This document shows positions 46,405-58,886 of a DNA stretch of 64,000 bases, one piece after another. Source of the DNA: Sphingopyxis sp. GTDB lineage: Bacteria > Pseudomonadota > Alphaproteobacteria > Sphingomonadales > Sphingomonadaceae. The notes under the pieces are model-generated. The model searched no databases. It was not told the origin of the DNA and was given only the letters and a program-made list of their open reading frames with translations. Within the stretch, counting starts at the first letter, position 1, and every line of letters starts with the position of its first letter. Location: the NCBI GenBank assembly GCA_030145715.1, contig JAIXHQ010000002.1:124001-188000 (forward strand), written 5' to 3'. The position numbers and the translations under genes were made by a program.

Positions 46405-48030
46405 ATGCGCCCTTCGTCATGGGCAGATCGGCTGTTGGCGCTGCTGGTAAGGTTTGTCGGGCTGGTCATTCTGCTCGCGACGTTGGCGGCGGCGACCGCC
46501 AGTTTCCTTTACAATAGGTCGGAAGAGGCGGACCAGGCCGCGCAGGTCGCGGTTCAGGTCAATATGCGGCTGCGCGATCATATCGCGGTGCTCGAAGGTG
46601 TGCGCGCGCTCTATCAATCGGACAGCGGCACCGGCGGCCCTGGCATTCGGGGCTATCTCAATGCGCTCCAACCGCATGTCGGCGCGCCGGGGATGGAAGG
46701 GATCGGTATCGCGGCCGCCATGCGCGCCGATACGCCCGCCGCGGTCGAGGCGAAATTACGTGAAAACTACGACGACGACATCAGGATCTGGCCGACCACC
46801 GACCAGCCGATCGGCTTTGCGGTGGTCCTGGTCGAACCCTATACCCCGCGCCGCCGCGCCGCGCTGGGTTTCGACATGTATAGCGAGCCCATCCGGCGCG
46901 ACGCGATGCGACGGGCCTGGCAAACCGGTCAGCCGGCCGCGAGCGGCATCGTGCGCCTGGCCCAGGAAAAGGCCGCTCAGGTCAAGCAACCGGGCTTTCT
47001 CATCTATCTTCCAGTCTATGCCCGCGGCCCAACGGGTCCGGATGCCGACACCGTCGTGACGACCACGGGCGCGCGTCCGGTCGAAGCCTTTGTCTATGCC
47101 CCGTTTCGGGTGCGGGATATGATGATCGCGGTCCTTGGGTCGCAACTTGACGGCATCTCGGGACTCGAAGTCTATGCGGGCGAAGGACCGGCAGCGCCAC
47201 TCGTGTTTCGTCAGGGCACCATGGGATGGGACGCGCAGGAACAGAAACTGCGCATCGCCGACCGCATATGGACGATGCGCATTTCCTATGGTCGCACCCT
47301 CGAACGGCTGGGCCGTCCGCTGGCTATCCTCATCTTCGGCGTCGCGCTTGCGATGCTCGCGACACAGCTTCACCGCGTTCAGCGGCGGCGCCTCGTCGCG
47401 TTTCAGGAACTCGCGGAACAAAAGGCGCGCCATGCCGAAGACCGCGAATTGATGATCGGCGAAATGGCGCACCGGATGAAAAACGCCTTCGCCCGCATCG
47501 GCGCGCTCGCCCGCATCACGCTGCGCGAATCGAAAAGCCTTCAGGAGTTTGAGGCAAAGTTCGACGGCCGGATGCGCGCCCTGTCCGATGCGAAGCAGAT
47601 GCTCGTCACCGGGGCGGTGGACAGTGTCGAACTCGGCCGGATCGTTCACCGCGAACTCGAACTCGCCGGCCGTTCGCCCGAACAACTCGCCACGATCGCC
47701 GGTCCCGCCGTCCGCCTCGACGACGAAGGCGCCCAGGCGCTCTCGCTCGCGATCCATGAATTTGTCACCAACAGCATCAAATATGGCGCGCTCGCGGGTA
47801 AGGGCGATCTCGCGGTCAGTTGGCGCCGCGCCGACGGGGACATCCTGTTGAGCTGGGTCGAAAGCGACCTTCCCGAAACCCCGCATATCGAAAGCGAGAG
47901 TTTCGGAACCCGGTTCATCCGCACGCTGATCGAACGGCAGTTGAAAGGGCGCTGGGACCGCAGCGTCGGCGACCGGCGCCTGTCCATCACGATCATCTGG
48001 CCCGACTATGACGCGGCCCGCCTGACCTGA
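46405..48030 (+). CDS. CHASE-domain sensor histidine kinase (HWE/HisKA_2 type)
   Basis: CHASE (LEGVRALYQSDS...FGYLNALQPH-like), EMAHRMKNAFARIGALARITLRESKSLQEF, ATPase HEFVTNSIKYGAL. Confidence 0.85.
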   Translation: MRPSSWADRLLALLVRFVGLVILLATLAAATASFLYNRSEEADQAAQVAVQVNMRLRDHIAVLEGVRALYQSDSGTGGPGIRGYLNALQPHVGAPGMEGIGIAAAMRADTPAAVEAKLRENYDDDIRIWPTTDQPIGFAVVLVEPYTPRRRAALGFDMYSEPIRRDAMRRAWQTGQPAASGIVRLAQEKAAQVKQPGFLIYLPVYARGPTGPDADTVVTTTGARPVEAFVYAPFRVRDMMIAVLGSQLDGISGLEVYAGEGPAAPLVFRQGTMGWDAQEQKLRIADRIWTMRISYGRTLERLGRPLAILIFGVALAMLATQLHRVQRRRLVAFQELAEQKARHAEDRELMIGEMAHRMKNAFARIGALARITLRESKSLQEFEAKFDGRMRALSDAKQMLVTGAVDSVELGRIVHRELELAGRSPEQLATIAGPAVRLDDEGAQALSLAIHEFVTNSIKYGALAGKGDLAVSWRRADGDILLSWVESDLPETPHIESESFGTRFIRTLIERQLKGRWDRSVGDRRLSITIIWPDYDAARLT

Positions 48031-48043
48031 CGATCGCCGCCGA

Positions 48044-49111
48044 TTGACAAGCCCCGCCCTCGCGGCGACAGACGGCGCGAAGGGAAAGCCGAAGGTGAAC
48101 GGAAAGATGCTGCGCCCGACATCGTTCGACGTCGCTGAGCGGGCGGGCGTATCGCAATCGACGGTATCGCGCGCCCTGCGGGGCAGCCCCGGCGTCAACG
48201 CCGAAACGCGCGCCCGCGTCGCCACCGCCGCGCGCGAACTCGGCTATGTCGTCGATCGTCATGCATCGTCGCTGCGCCTGAAAAGCAGCGAGACGATTGC
48301 GCTCGTCACCATCTGTCGCCCCGGCGAGGACCGCAGCGCGATCAATCCCTTCTATTTCGCGCTGCTCGGCAGCATCGCCGCCGCAACCTCGGCACGCCGG
48401 TTCAACCTGCTCGTTTCGTTTCAGGAAAGCAGCGCCAATTTCCGGGCGGACTTCGTCGCGTCGGGCCTCGCCGATGCGATGATCGTGATCGGCACGACCA
48501 GCAATCGCGCCGCCTGGGACTATTTTGCCCAAGCGCAAGCGTCGGGGCTCGATTTCGTGTGCTGGGGCAGTCCCGGCAGCCCCTTTCACTGGATGCGCAG
48601 CGAAAACGACATCGGCGGACAACTTGCCGCCGACCATTTCATAGCCTCAGGTCGTCGCCACATTGCCTTTATCGGCCCCCAGCAATCGCCGCAGCGCCAG
48701 TTCGACGAGCGCCGCGACGGCTTTTTGGCGACGCTCGCGGCACATGGCATGACCGCGGCCGTCGCCGAACCACCCGCCGCCGCCGATCGCCATGCACAGG
48801 GCGTCGCCGCCGTGCAGGCGCTGCTCGCGGCGCATCCCGAAACCGACGCGATCTTCGCCGCCAGCGACATGCTCGCCCTCGGCGTTCTACAGGGGCTGAA
48901 GGATGCCGGCCGCCGCATACCCGAAGATGTGGCGTTGATCGGCTTCGACGGCATTCGCGCCGGCACGCTTGCCGACCCCGCGCTCACCACGCTCGAACCC
49001 GATATTGACGCGGCGGGAGAGGCGCTGGTTGCTATGGCGCTGGAGGATGACGAACGCACTCGCAGCGGCACGCGCATTCCCGTCCATCTGGTGGTTCGCG
49101 GCACCGCCTGA
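48044..49111 (+). CDS. LacI family transcriptional regulator
   Basis: TSFDVAERAGVSQSTVSRALRGSPGVNAETRARVATAARELGYV and periplasmic-binding-like domain. Confidence 0.93.
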   Translation: MTSPALAATDGAKGKPKVNGKMLRPTSFDVAERAGVSQSTVSRALRGSPGVNAETRARVATAARELGYVVDRHASSLRLKSSETIALVTICRPGEDRSAINPFYFALLGSIAAATSARRFNLLVSFQESSANFRADFVASGLADAMIVIGTTSNRAAWDYFAQAQASGLDFVCWGSPGSPFHWMRSENDIGGQLAADHFIASGRRHIAFIGPQQSPQRQFDERRDGFLATLAAHGMTAAVAEPPAAADRHAQGVAAVQALLAAHPETDAIFAASDMLALGVLQGLKDAGRRIPEDVALIGFDGIRAGTLADPALTTLEPDIDAAGEALVAMALEDDERTRSGTRIPVHLVVRGTA

Positions 49112-49213
49112 ATGTCCGAATCGGCATCCGTTACCATTGCTTAACCGACCGAAAAGTAACGAGTCATTATCTATGATGCTGCTATCCCGAGCTTCAGGAT
49201 AGAAGGCGGTAGT

Positions 49214-50395
49214 GTGAACGGACAATTTTTCATCTCGTTGCTCAATCCGGGCATCGGACTGTTGTTCGCAACCGCCTTTCTGCTGCTGTGGCTAAATCGG
49301 CGCGAACGCTATATCGCCTATGCGGCGGGCGCCTATACCGCATCGGCCCTCGCCTTCCTGATTCAGGATGTCGGCCCGGTGCTGCCGATGGAATTGCAGC
49401 GACTCCCCGCCAATTTCGCGTTCGTCGCCACCGGCTGCCTCTTCGCCGCCGCGATCATCAAGCGGTACGGCCTGCCCATTCCCTGGCGCACCATGGCGAT
49501 GACGACCGCGGTGTCGATGACGGTCTTTATATGGTTCCTGCTTGTCCAGCCGATCATTGCCGCCCGCATTCTGGCAATCAGCATCGGCACCGGCATTATC
49601 GCGGCGACCGTCGTCGTCGCGCTGTGGCCGATCGAAAAGCGCCACCTGATCGATCGCGTGCTGTTCTGGGTCGCCGCCGTGTCCGCGCTCAACCTCATTA
49701 TCCGGCCCATCGTCCTCCTTTCGCTGGGCGGCGGCTTCGACAATTATGTCGGCTTTCAACAATCGGTCTATTGGACCACCGTCCAGTTCAGCCAGGCGAT
49801 GGTGTCGATCGTCGCCGCGATCAGCCTGATGGTGGCGGTCGCGATCGACCAGATCGCCGAACTGCGCCGCGAGGCCGACGATGACAATCTTTCGGGCCTG
49901 CTCAACCGCCGGGGGTTCGAAACGCAGGCAGCGCGCGCGCTCCGCCTTTGCCTCGACGATGCGCGCCCCGTCGCCTTGCTCATCGCCGACCTCGACCATT
50001 TCAAGCGGGTCAACGACAATCACGGCCATGCGGTCGGTGATGCCATCATCGCCGCATTCGGCGCGCATGTCCGCCTGATCGGTCCTGCCGAAATGATTGC
50101 CGGCCGGATCGGCGGCGAAGAATTTGCGATGCTCGCCCCCGGCGCGGGGATAGAAGCCGCGCGCCAGATCGCCGAAGCCGTCCGTACCGGCCTTCACCCC
50201 GCCTGTGCGGGCCGCATCCCGGCCGAACTCTGCCCGACGGTCAGTATCGGCATTGCCATCGCCAAGCCCGGCACCGGACTGCCGGCACTGATGCAGGACG
50301 CCGATCGGGCGCTCTATGATGCAAAGCGCACCGGTCGCGACCGCGTCCGCGCTTTCACGCCAAAGCCGGTGCGCCTCGCCGCCAACGGCAGTTAG
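49214..50395 (+). CDS. Membrane GGDEF domain diguanylate cyclase
   Basis: N-terminal multi-TM region; DNLSGLLNRRGFE...GRIGGEEFAML; GTG start. Confidence 0.92.
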   Translation: MNGQFFISLLNPGIGLLFATAFLLLWLNRRERYIAYAAGAYTASALAFLIQDVGPVLPMELQRLPANFAFVATGCLFAAAIIKRYGLPIPWRTMAMTTAVSMTVFIWFLLVQPIIAARILAISIGTGIIAATVVVALWPIEKRHLIDRVLFWVAAVSALNLIIRPIVLLSLGGGFDNYVGFQQSVYWTTVQFSQAMVSIVAAISLMVAVAIDQIAELRREADDDNLSGLLNRRGFETQAARALRLCLDDARPVALLIADLDHFKRVNDNHGHAVGDAIIAAFGAHVRLIGPAEMIAGRIGGEEFAMLAPGAGIEAARQIAEAVRTGLHPACAGRIPAELCPTVSIGIAIAKPGTGLPALMQDADRALYDAKRTGRDRVRAFTPKPVRLAANGS

Positions 50396-50448
50396 CCGTC
50401 CACATGATTTCCATACCGCCCTGCTGACAATCGACCGCAGGGGAAAAA

Positions 50449-51525
50449 TCAGTCCGACGAAATCAGTGGCTTTACGTCCTCCGGCCGCAGGTCGACGCGG
50501 ATCGACGCGCGCGTGCCAGGTCGGCTCCCTGCCGCGTTAATCGGCGCATAGGAAACGGCGGCCTTGTGCGTCCGCGCCAACGCCTCGATCAATCGCGTGC
50601 CCAGCCCCGTTCCACGCGCCACGCCGTCGCCCGGCATTCCCGCGCCATCATCCTCGACCGTCAGTTCGATCGACGCGCCGCCCATTTGCCGCAGTATCAG
50701 GCGGATTTCCCCGCCATCGTCATGGTCATAGGCATATTTGCAGGCATTGCTGACCCACTCATTGGCGATCATTCCCAGCGCCACGGCCTTGTCGGTCGCC
50801 ACCCGGACGGGATCGACCGACGCGACGACGCGCCTTACGCCCGCGCCGTTCGACCAGGTTTCAGAAAGGTCATGTGCCAGCCCGGTCAGATAATCGCCCA
50901 TCGCGACAAATTCGACATCGTCGGTGGTATAAAGGCGGCGGTTCACCTGCGCCACCGTCGCAATCCGCTGCTGCGTCTTTTGCAGCGCCTCGCGCGCGGC
51001 TGGGTCGGTCAGACTTTTCGACTGCAGCGCGACGAACGACATGATCATCTGCAAATTATTCGCGACCCGGTGGTTCACTTCTTTCAACAAGGCTTCAAGC
51101 CGCGCGTTGCTCGCGCGCAGTTCGGCCTCTGCCGCCTCGCCGGCACGGCGAAGCTGCGCGCGGTCGAGCACCTGGTCAAAGCTTGACGCCAGCAGGTCGA
51201 AAAAATCCTCGCCGACCGATTTCACGACATAGTCGTCGGCGCCCGATTGCAGCGCGGCCACCGCGATCCGGCTTTCTTCCGATCCGGTCACATAGACGAT
51301 CGGCGGACAATCGCGCAGCGCACGCAGCGCCTCCAGCGTCGCCAGCCCGTCCTGCCCCGGCATATAATGGTCGACCGCAACCAGATCGAACGCGGTCACT
51401 TTCGCCATATCGACGCCCTCGGCACCGCTCGCCGCAAGGCTGACTTCAAAGCCCTTGCGCGCGAGCGCCCGCGCGGCAAGACGACGCATGCCATCGTCGT
51501 CGTCGATATAGAGGATGTGGGTCAG
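50449..51525 (-). CDS. Response regulator receiver fused to HWE-type histidine kinase; probable CTG start
   Basis: Frame upstream of ATG 51489 reads LTHILYIDDDDG, giving the REC acidic pocket; NHRVANNLQMIMSFVALQ and NEWVSNACKYAYDHDDGG kinase motifs. Confidence 0.8.
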   Translation of the reverse strand: MTHILYIDDDDGMRRLAARALARKGFEVSLAASGAEGVDMAKVTAFDLVAVDHYMPGQDGLATLEALRALRDCPPIVYVTGSEESRIAVAALQSGADDYVVKSVGEDFFDLLASSFDQVLDRAQLRRAGEAAEAELRASNARLEALLKEVNHRVANNLQMIMSFVALQSKSLTDPAAREALQKTQQRIATVAQVNRRLYTTDDVEFVAMGDYLTGLAHDLSETWSNGAGVRRVVASVDPVRVATDKAVALGMIANEWVSNACKYAYDHDDGGEIRLILRQMGGASIELTVEDDGAGMPGDGVARGTGLGTRLIEALARTHKAAVSYAPINAAGSRPGTRASIRVDLRPEDVKPLISSD

Positions 51526-51533
51526 CGTGGGCC

Positions 51534-51980
51534 TCAGGCGGGATCGGGGTCGGGGACCTGGATCACCGACAGGAACAGGCCCAATTGACGGATCGCGTCG
51601 GCGAAATTCTCATAATTCACCGGCTTGGTGATATAGACATTGCATCCAAGGTCATAACAACGCTGAATTTCGATCTTGTCGTCGGTGGTCGTCAGCACGA
51701 CGACGGGTGTTCGCCGTAGCGGGCTGCCATCGGCTTTCAACTTCGCCAAGATGTCGGTTCCGCTCATGTCCGGCAGGTTGAGGTCGAGCAGCACGAGCGC
51801 CGGCCCGTTGCGAACCGGCCCTTCGGCAGCATCGTACAGAAACTCCAGCGCCGACGTCCCATCAAGAAAATGGTGGATCGCGTTCGAGATGCCGGCGCGC
51901 CGGATATTCTTTTCGATCAGGCGCGCATGTCCCTCATCGTCCTCGATCATAACGATATTGACAGGCTTCTGGTCAGACAT
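51534..51980 (-). CDS. Response regulator (Rcp1-like single REC domain)
   Basis: VNIVMIEDDEGHARLIEKNIRRAG...LVLLDLNLPDMSGTDIL...VVLTTTDD. Confidence 0.93.
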   Translation of the reverse strand: MSDQKPVNIVMIEDDEGHARLIEKNIRRAGISNAIHHFLDGTSALEFLYDAAEGPVRNGPALVLLDLNLPDMSGTDILAKLKADGSPLRRTPVVVLTTTDDKIEIQRCYDLGCNVYITKPVNYENFADAIRQLGLFLSVIQVPDPDPA

Positions 51981-53484
51981 CCTCTTCTCCGCTTTGCCAC
52001 TCGATCGGCAAGATCAGCCGGAAGGTGGACCCCTCACCCAATTCGGACTGGACTTCGATAGTACCGCCGAGGCGATATGCGAGCGCGCGCGCATGCGCAA
52101 GGCCGATCCCCTCGCCGGGCTGATCCTGCACACCCGATCGCCGAAAAAGATCGAACACGCGCTCATGATCGCGCGTCGCGATGCCGCGACCATTGTCGAT
52201 CACATCGACCCATGCGCGACCAAAATCGGCCCCGCCGGTCACGCGGATCACGCCGGGACGGCCGGGACGGCCGGGCTGGAGATATTTGAGCGCATTTTCG
52301 ACCAGGTTCGACAATATCTGTTCGACCGCGACCCGGTCGTTCACGACGACCGGCAGCTTGCCCACCGACACATCGGTCCCGCTTTCGTCGATCCGGTGCT
52401 GAAGGCTTCCGACGATCGCCTCCAACACCGCTGCCAAGTCGAGCCGTTCGGGCGCCAAGGTCCGCCTGCCCTGCCGCGACAGGTTGAGGATGGCGTTGAT
52501 GAGCCGGTCCATCTTTTGCGTCGAGGTGCGGATAAAGCCGATCGATTCGGGCAGATCCTCCTCGACCGCCAGGCGTGTCGCAGCGTCGGGTTCGCTCCAT
52601 CCGTCGGCTGCGCCCTTTTCCAGATAGGCGGCGATCGCCTTCCGCGCTGTCTCCAACTCGGCGGTAAAGCCCATGACGTTGACCAGCGGCGATCGCAGAT
52701 CGTGCGAGACGATGTAGGCGAAACGCTGAATTTCCGCATTCGCGCGTTTCAATTCACCCGTTCGCGCCTCGACCACGTCTTCCAGCCCGTCATTAAGGCG
52801 CCTGAGTTCGATGCGCGACGTCCGAAGCTCCACCAGATTCCGCCGCACCAGCAACAATGTCGCGATCGCGACGCCCATGATCAGCAGCGCCGTGAGGCTC
52901 AGCAGGATATTGAACTGTCCCTGCGTCCGTTGCTGCCTCTGCTCGCGGTCGCGCAGCAGCGCGAGTTCGGCATTCGTCATCTCTTCGACGACCGCGCGCG
53001 ACGCCCGCACCTCCAACACGCCCCTGTCGGCAGCGAAGCCCGCGAGCAGCGCGGCGCGATCATCTCCCCGCAGGCCCAGCGTCTTGCGATAATGGTCCGC
53101 ATAGATTTTCAGATGCGCGCGAAGCCTCGCTGCCCGTGCCTGTTGCACCGGATTGTCGGCGACAAGTCGAACCAGATTTTTCAACCGATCATATGACTGA
53201 GCCTCTGCATCGGCCATGATCGTCGCAAATCGCGGGTTCTGCGTCATGATGAGCCCGCGGCGCGCCGTCTCCATGCGCTCCATCGCGCTCGCATAGGCGC
53301 CAAGGCTTGCCTCGACCGCCAGCGTATGCACGACCCGCTGCGCGTCGATGCCATTTTGCCGCTGGATATAAAAGGCGCTGCCCGCCGCCATCAGCAGCGC
53401 GGCGAATCCCAAGGCCAGCAGCGCGAAGATCAGACGGGTCGCGCGCGTGTCACGGCCCAGCGAGGAAAGTCTGCTCGATTCCAT
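51973..53484 (-). CDS. CHASE3-type sensor histidine kinase
   Basis: Two TM segments flanking a CHASE3-like region; FAYIVSHDLRSPLVNVMGF; NLVENALKY; DNGRGI. Confidence 0.92.
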   Translation of the reverse strand: MESSRLSSLGRDTRATRLIFALLALGFAALLMAAGSAFYIQRQNGIDAQRVVHTLAVEASLGAYASAMERMETARRGLIMTQNPRFATIMADAEAQSYDRLKNLVRLVADNPVQQARAARLRAHLKIYADHYRKTLGLRGDDRAALLAGFAADRGVLEVRASRAVVEEMTNAELALLRDREQRQQRTQGQFNILLSLTALLIMGVAIATLLLVRRNLVELRTSRIELRRLNDGLEDVVEARTGELKRANAEIQRFAYIVSHDLRSPLVNVMGFTAELETARKAIAAYLEKGAADGWSEPDAATRLAVEEDLPESIGFIRTSTQKMDRLINAILNLSRQGRRTLAPERLDLAAVLEAIVGSLQHRIDESGTDVSVGKLPVVVNDRVAVEQILSNLVENALKYLQPGRPGRPGVIRVTGGADFGRAWVDVIDNGRGIATRDHERVFDLFRRSGVQDQPGEGIGLAHARALAYRLGGTIEVQSELGEGSTFRLILPIEWQSGEEDV

Positions 53485-53732
53485 ATCTTCCCATGCCTTG
53501 CGGTGCCCCCGCCCGCAAGCCGTCCGAAGGCCTCACAAGATATGCCGCTCCCGTTTGTCGGGCGAATTGTCCGCGACGACGCCGTAAACCTCCCCACCCC
53601 CTTGCAATTCCATGGGTCGGGCGTAAGGCGGCGCCAACATAAACCTGCGCGTGCGACTCCCGCTGGCCCCGCTCTCCCGCTTTGCCACCGGACGGTCATT
53701 CCCCGCCGCGCCAACATGGGGACTGCAATCCT

Positions 53733-56405
<2,673 letters not shown>

Positions 56406-56551
56406 TCGTGAATGAAGGCGGAGAGCGGATTTCCTCTCTTCGCCTTCGATCCTTTCGGCGGCGGCTACCGACCGGATGACCATCGCGGCCGGATAGCGGC
56501 GGCCGGACGAACGCTGCATGACCTGCCCCGCTTCATGCCAAAGGATCGCCC

Positions 56552-56827
56552 ATGGACGCGCTGCGCATCGCCATCGAAGTCGTCGGCTGGGCGGCGGCGG
56601 TCATCATCCTTGCCGCCTATATCCTGCTGTCGCTCGGCAAGCTCGACGGCCGAAGCTATGTTTATCAGTGGATGAACGTGATTGGTGCGGGCGGCTTCGT
56701 CATCAATTCCGGCTATAACGGCGCGCTACCGTCGGCGGTACTCAACGTGATATGGGCCGGGATGGGAATATTTACGCTGGCGGTCGTGTGGCGCGCGCGC
56801 AAAGCCGCCCGCGCCATCATTTCCTAG
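56552..56827 (+). CDS. CBU_0592-like small membrane protein
   Basis: EVVGWAAAVIILAAYILLSLGKLDGRSYVYQWMNVIGAGGFVINSGYNGALPSAVLNVIWAGMGIFTL. Confidence 0.85.
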   Translation: MDALRIAIEVVGWAAAVIILAAYILLSLGKLDGRSYVYQWMNVIGAGGFVINSGYNGALPSAVLNVIWAGMGIFTLAVVWRARKAARAIIS

Positions 56828-57015
56828 GGCGTACATCGGCAACCATCCGTTGATCCTGCTCGGCGCCGCGTGGCACTGGCGGACGCAGGTCGATACGGCG
56901 TTCGCGGGGTTCGGGTTGCGGTCCGCCGTCGCGATCGAAACCCACACGCACGGATCGTGCCTGCGCGCTGGCCGCACTCACGGACGATCAAGGGGAAAGC
57001 CGCGCCGCCGCGGCA

Positions 57016-57091
57016 TGGTGGGCGCTGACGGGCTCGAACCGCCGACCCTCTCGGTGTAAACGAGATGCTCTACCAACTGAGCTAAGCGCCC
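57016..57091 (-). tRNA. tRNA-Val (anticodon TAC)
   Basis: Minus GGGCGCTTAGCTCAGTTGGTAGAGCATCTCGTTTACACCGAGAGGGTCGGCGGTTCGAGCCCGTCAGCGCCCACCA. Confidence 0.95.
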
Positions 57092-57144
57092 CCGTTCGGG
57101 GAAGCGCCCCCTGCCACAACCCGGCGCATCTGGCAAGCGCGCCG

Positions 57145-58221
57145 CTATTCCTCCAGCGCCTCGAAATAGCGCGTCAGCGCGTCACCGGCCCGATCGGCCA
57201 GCGCGATGAAGATGCGGCGGCCGTCCTGCGGATCATCCTGGCGCACGAACAGCCCGGCATCGGTCATCGTCTTGATCCAGCGCAGCGCCGTCGTCGCCGG
57301 GACCGCCGCCGCGATGCACAGGCTCGACACCGACACCGGCTGGCGTTCAAGCTGCGCCGCATATAGGTCGAGCAGCATGTCCCACGCCGGATCGGCGAAC
57401 AGGTCGGCCGGGAAAAACTGTTCGCGCATCCGCCTCTGGCGCAGCATTCGCCGCACCTCCTTGGCCAGCCGCCGGTCGCGCGCATGGTCGTCGATGACAA
57501 AGCCGCGCGGTGCGGCCACGAAATCGCGCGGCGGCGATCGGACCTGTCCCGCATGATCGGCCGGTCCGCCGCGCCACGGCGCCGCCCCCGGAATCGTCCC
57601 CGGCAGGGCGGCCCGTTGTGCCGCCAGATCGTTCAGGACGCGCGAAATCCGCGCGACTTCTTCCTGCAATTGATCGATCCGTTCCATCGCGTCGTCGCGC
57701 GCGACGTCGTGCAATATCCCGTGCCGGATGCGCCGCGCCGCCGCCAGCGCGACCATCCGTTCGGCCGGGTCGGCATCGACTAGGAACTGCACATTGACCG
57801 CCGCGGGAATCGCCGCCGCGACGTGATCGAGCGCGAACAGCGCGGTTTCGCAGATCAGGCTGCACCCCCGCGCTTCGACCGCATCGCAGATCGCGGCCAG
57901 CGTCGCGGCGTCCACCGTTTCGGCCGCCGCCAGCCACACGATGTCCAGCGTGATCGTCTGACGGATATAGTCCGCCGCGCAAAAGGCAGGGAGCATATTG
58001 GCCAGCCGCACCTGTGCGATCACGGCGGCATCGGGCCATTCGCTTCGCGGCCCGACGAACAACAGCGGCGAATGGATGCCCATGGGCACCGCCCCGCCGA
58101 TCGTCGGCGGCGGCCCGGCATCGCCCGCGCCGAATCCCTCGACCGGAAAGGCCGATGTATCGAATCCCGATTCCGCACCATGATCGATCATGCCGTCATC
58201 CTCGCTGCATCGCCCCGCCAT
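57145..58221 (-). CDS. Winged-helix (MarR-like) protein with long N-terminal domain
   Basis: C-terminal VSVSSLCIAAAVPATTALRWIKTMTDAGLFVRQDDPQDGRRIFIALADRAGDALTRYFEAL. Confidence 0.75.
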   Translation of the reverse strand: MAGRCSEDDGMIDHGAESGFDTSAFPVEGFGAGDAGPPPTIGGAVPMGIHSPLLFVGPRSEWPDAAVIAQVRLANMLPAFCAADYIRQTITLDIVWLAAAETVDAATLAAICDAVEARGCSLICETALFALDHVAAAIPAAVNVQFLVDADPAERMVALAAARRIRHGILHDVARDDAMERIDQLQEEVARISRVLNDLAAQRAALPGTIPGAAPWRGGPADHAGQVRSPPRDFVAAPRGFVIDDHARDRRLAKEVRRMLRQRRMREQFFPADLFADPAWDMLLDLYAAQLERQPVSVSSLCIAAAVPATTALRWIKTMTDAGLFVRQDDPQDGRRIFIALADRAGDALTRYFEALEE

Positions 58222-58508
58222 GGCGTAATCATGCCTTCATTTCGGTTGAATTCGCCTGTTATTCGTTCCTTTTTGCCGCCAATTCGGACCAAAGCCACGT
58301 CCGGGTGGCGGCCGTCACGGAACGGTCGGAGCGGATTGCTCCAATTTGGACATGATTTGTTCTCATCGTCAAGATGTTCCGCGCGCCTGCCGATCCATCG
58401 GCGGCGATTCTGGCCAAGTCATTGTTTCCCCACGCCTCGCAGACGTCGCCGCCACACCGATAACGCGCCCGCTATGCCTCGCCGCCGTTTCCGGCTAGGG
58501 CGATGGTC

Positions 58509-58886
58509 ATGAACAGCCTGTTCCCCGTCATGCTTGGCGGCGCGATCGGCGCCGGGGCCCGCCATCTGGTCGGCCAGGCGATGCTCGCGCGGCTTGGCCC
58601 CGGCTTCCCGTGGTGGACGCTGGCGATCAACATCGTCGGCAGCCTGATGATGGGGCTGCTCGTCGGCTGGCTTGCCCGTGGCGATGGCGGCGACACCACG
58701 CGCCTGTTCGTCGGCGTCGGAATCCTCGGCGGCTTCACCACCTTTTCCTCTTTCAGCATGGAATTCTGGATGCTTTTCGAACGCGGCCAAAACGCCCAGG
58801 CGGCCGCCTATATCATCGCGTCGGTGGTCGGCGCGCTCGCCGCCTGCGGCATCGGCCTGGTCATGATGCGGCAGGTGCCGGCATGA
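58509..58886 (+). CDS. crcB: Fluoride efflux transporter CrcB
   Basis: GGAIGAGARHLVGQAM...WTLAINIVGSLMMGLL...GVGILGGFTTFSSFSMEF. Confidence 0.96.
   Translation: MNSLFPVMLGGAIGAGARHLVGQAMLARLGPGFPWWTLAINIVGSLMMGLLVGWLARGDGGDTTRLFVGVGILGGFTTFSSFSMEFWMLFERGQNAQAAAYIIASVVGALAACGIGLVMMRQVPA

Noticed and set aside
58440-58520. Possible fluoride riboswitch before crcB (agggcgatggtcatgaac)
   Set aside because: Only the first few bases resemble the crcB motif; the rest of the pseudoknot is not apparent and the segment already overlaps the start codon
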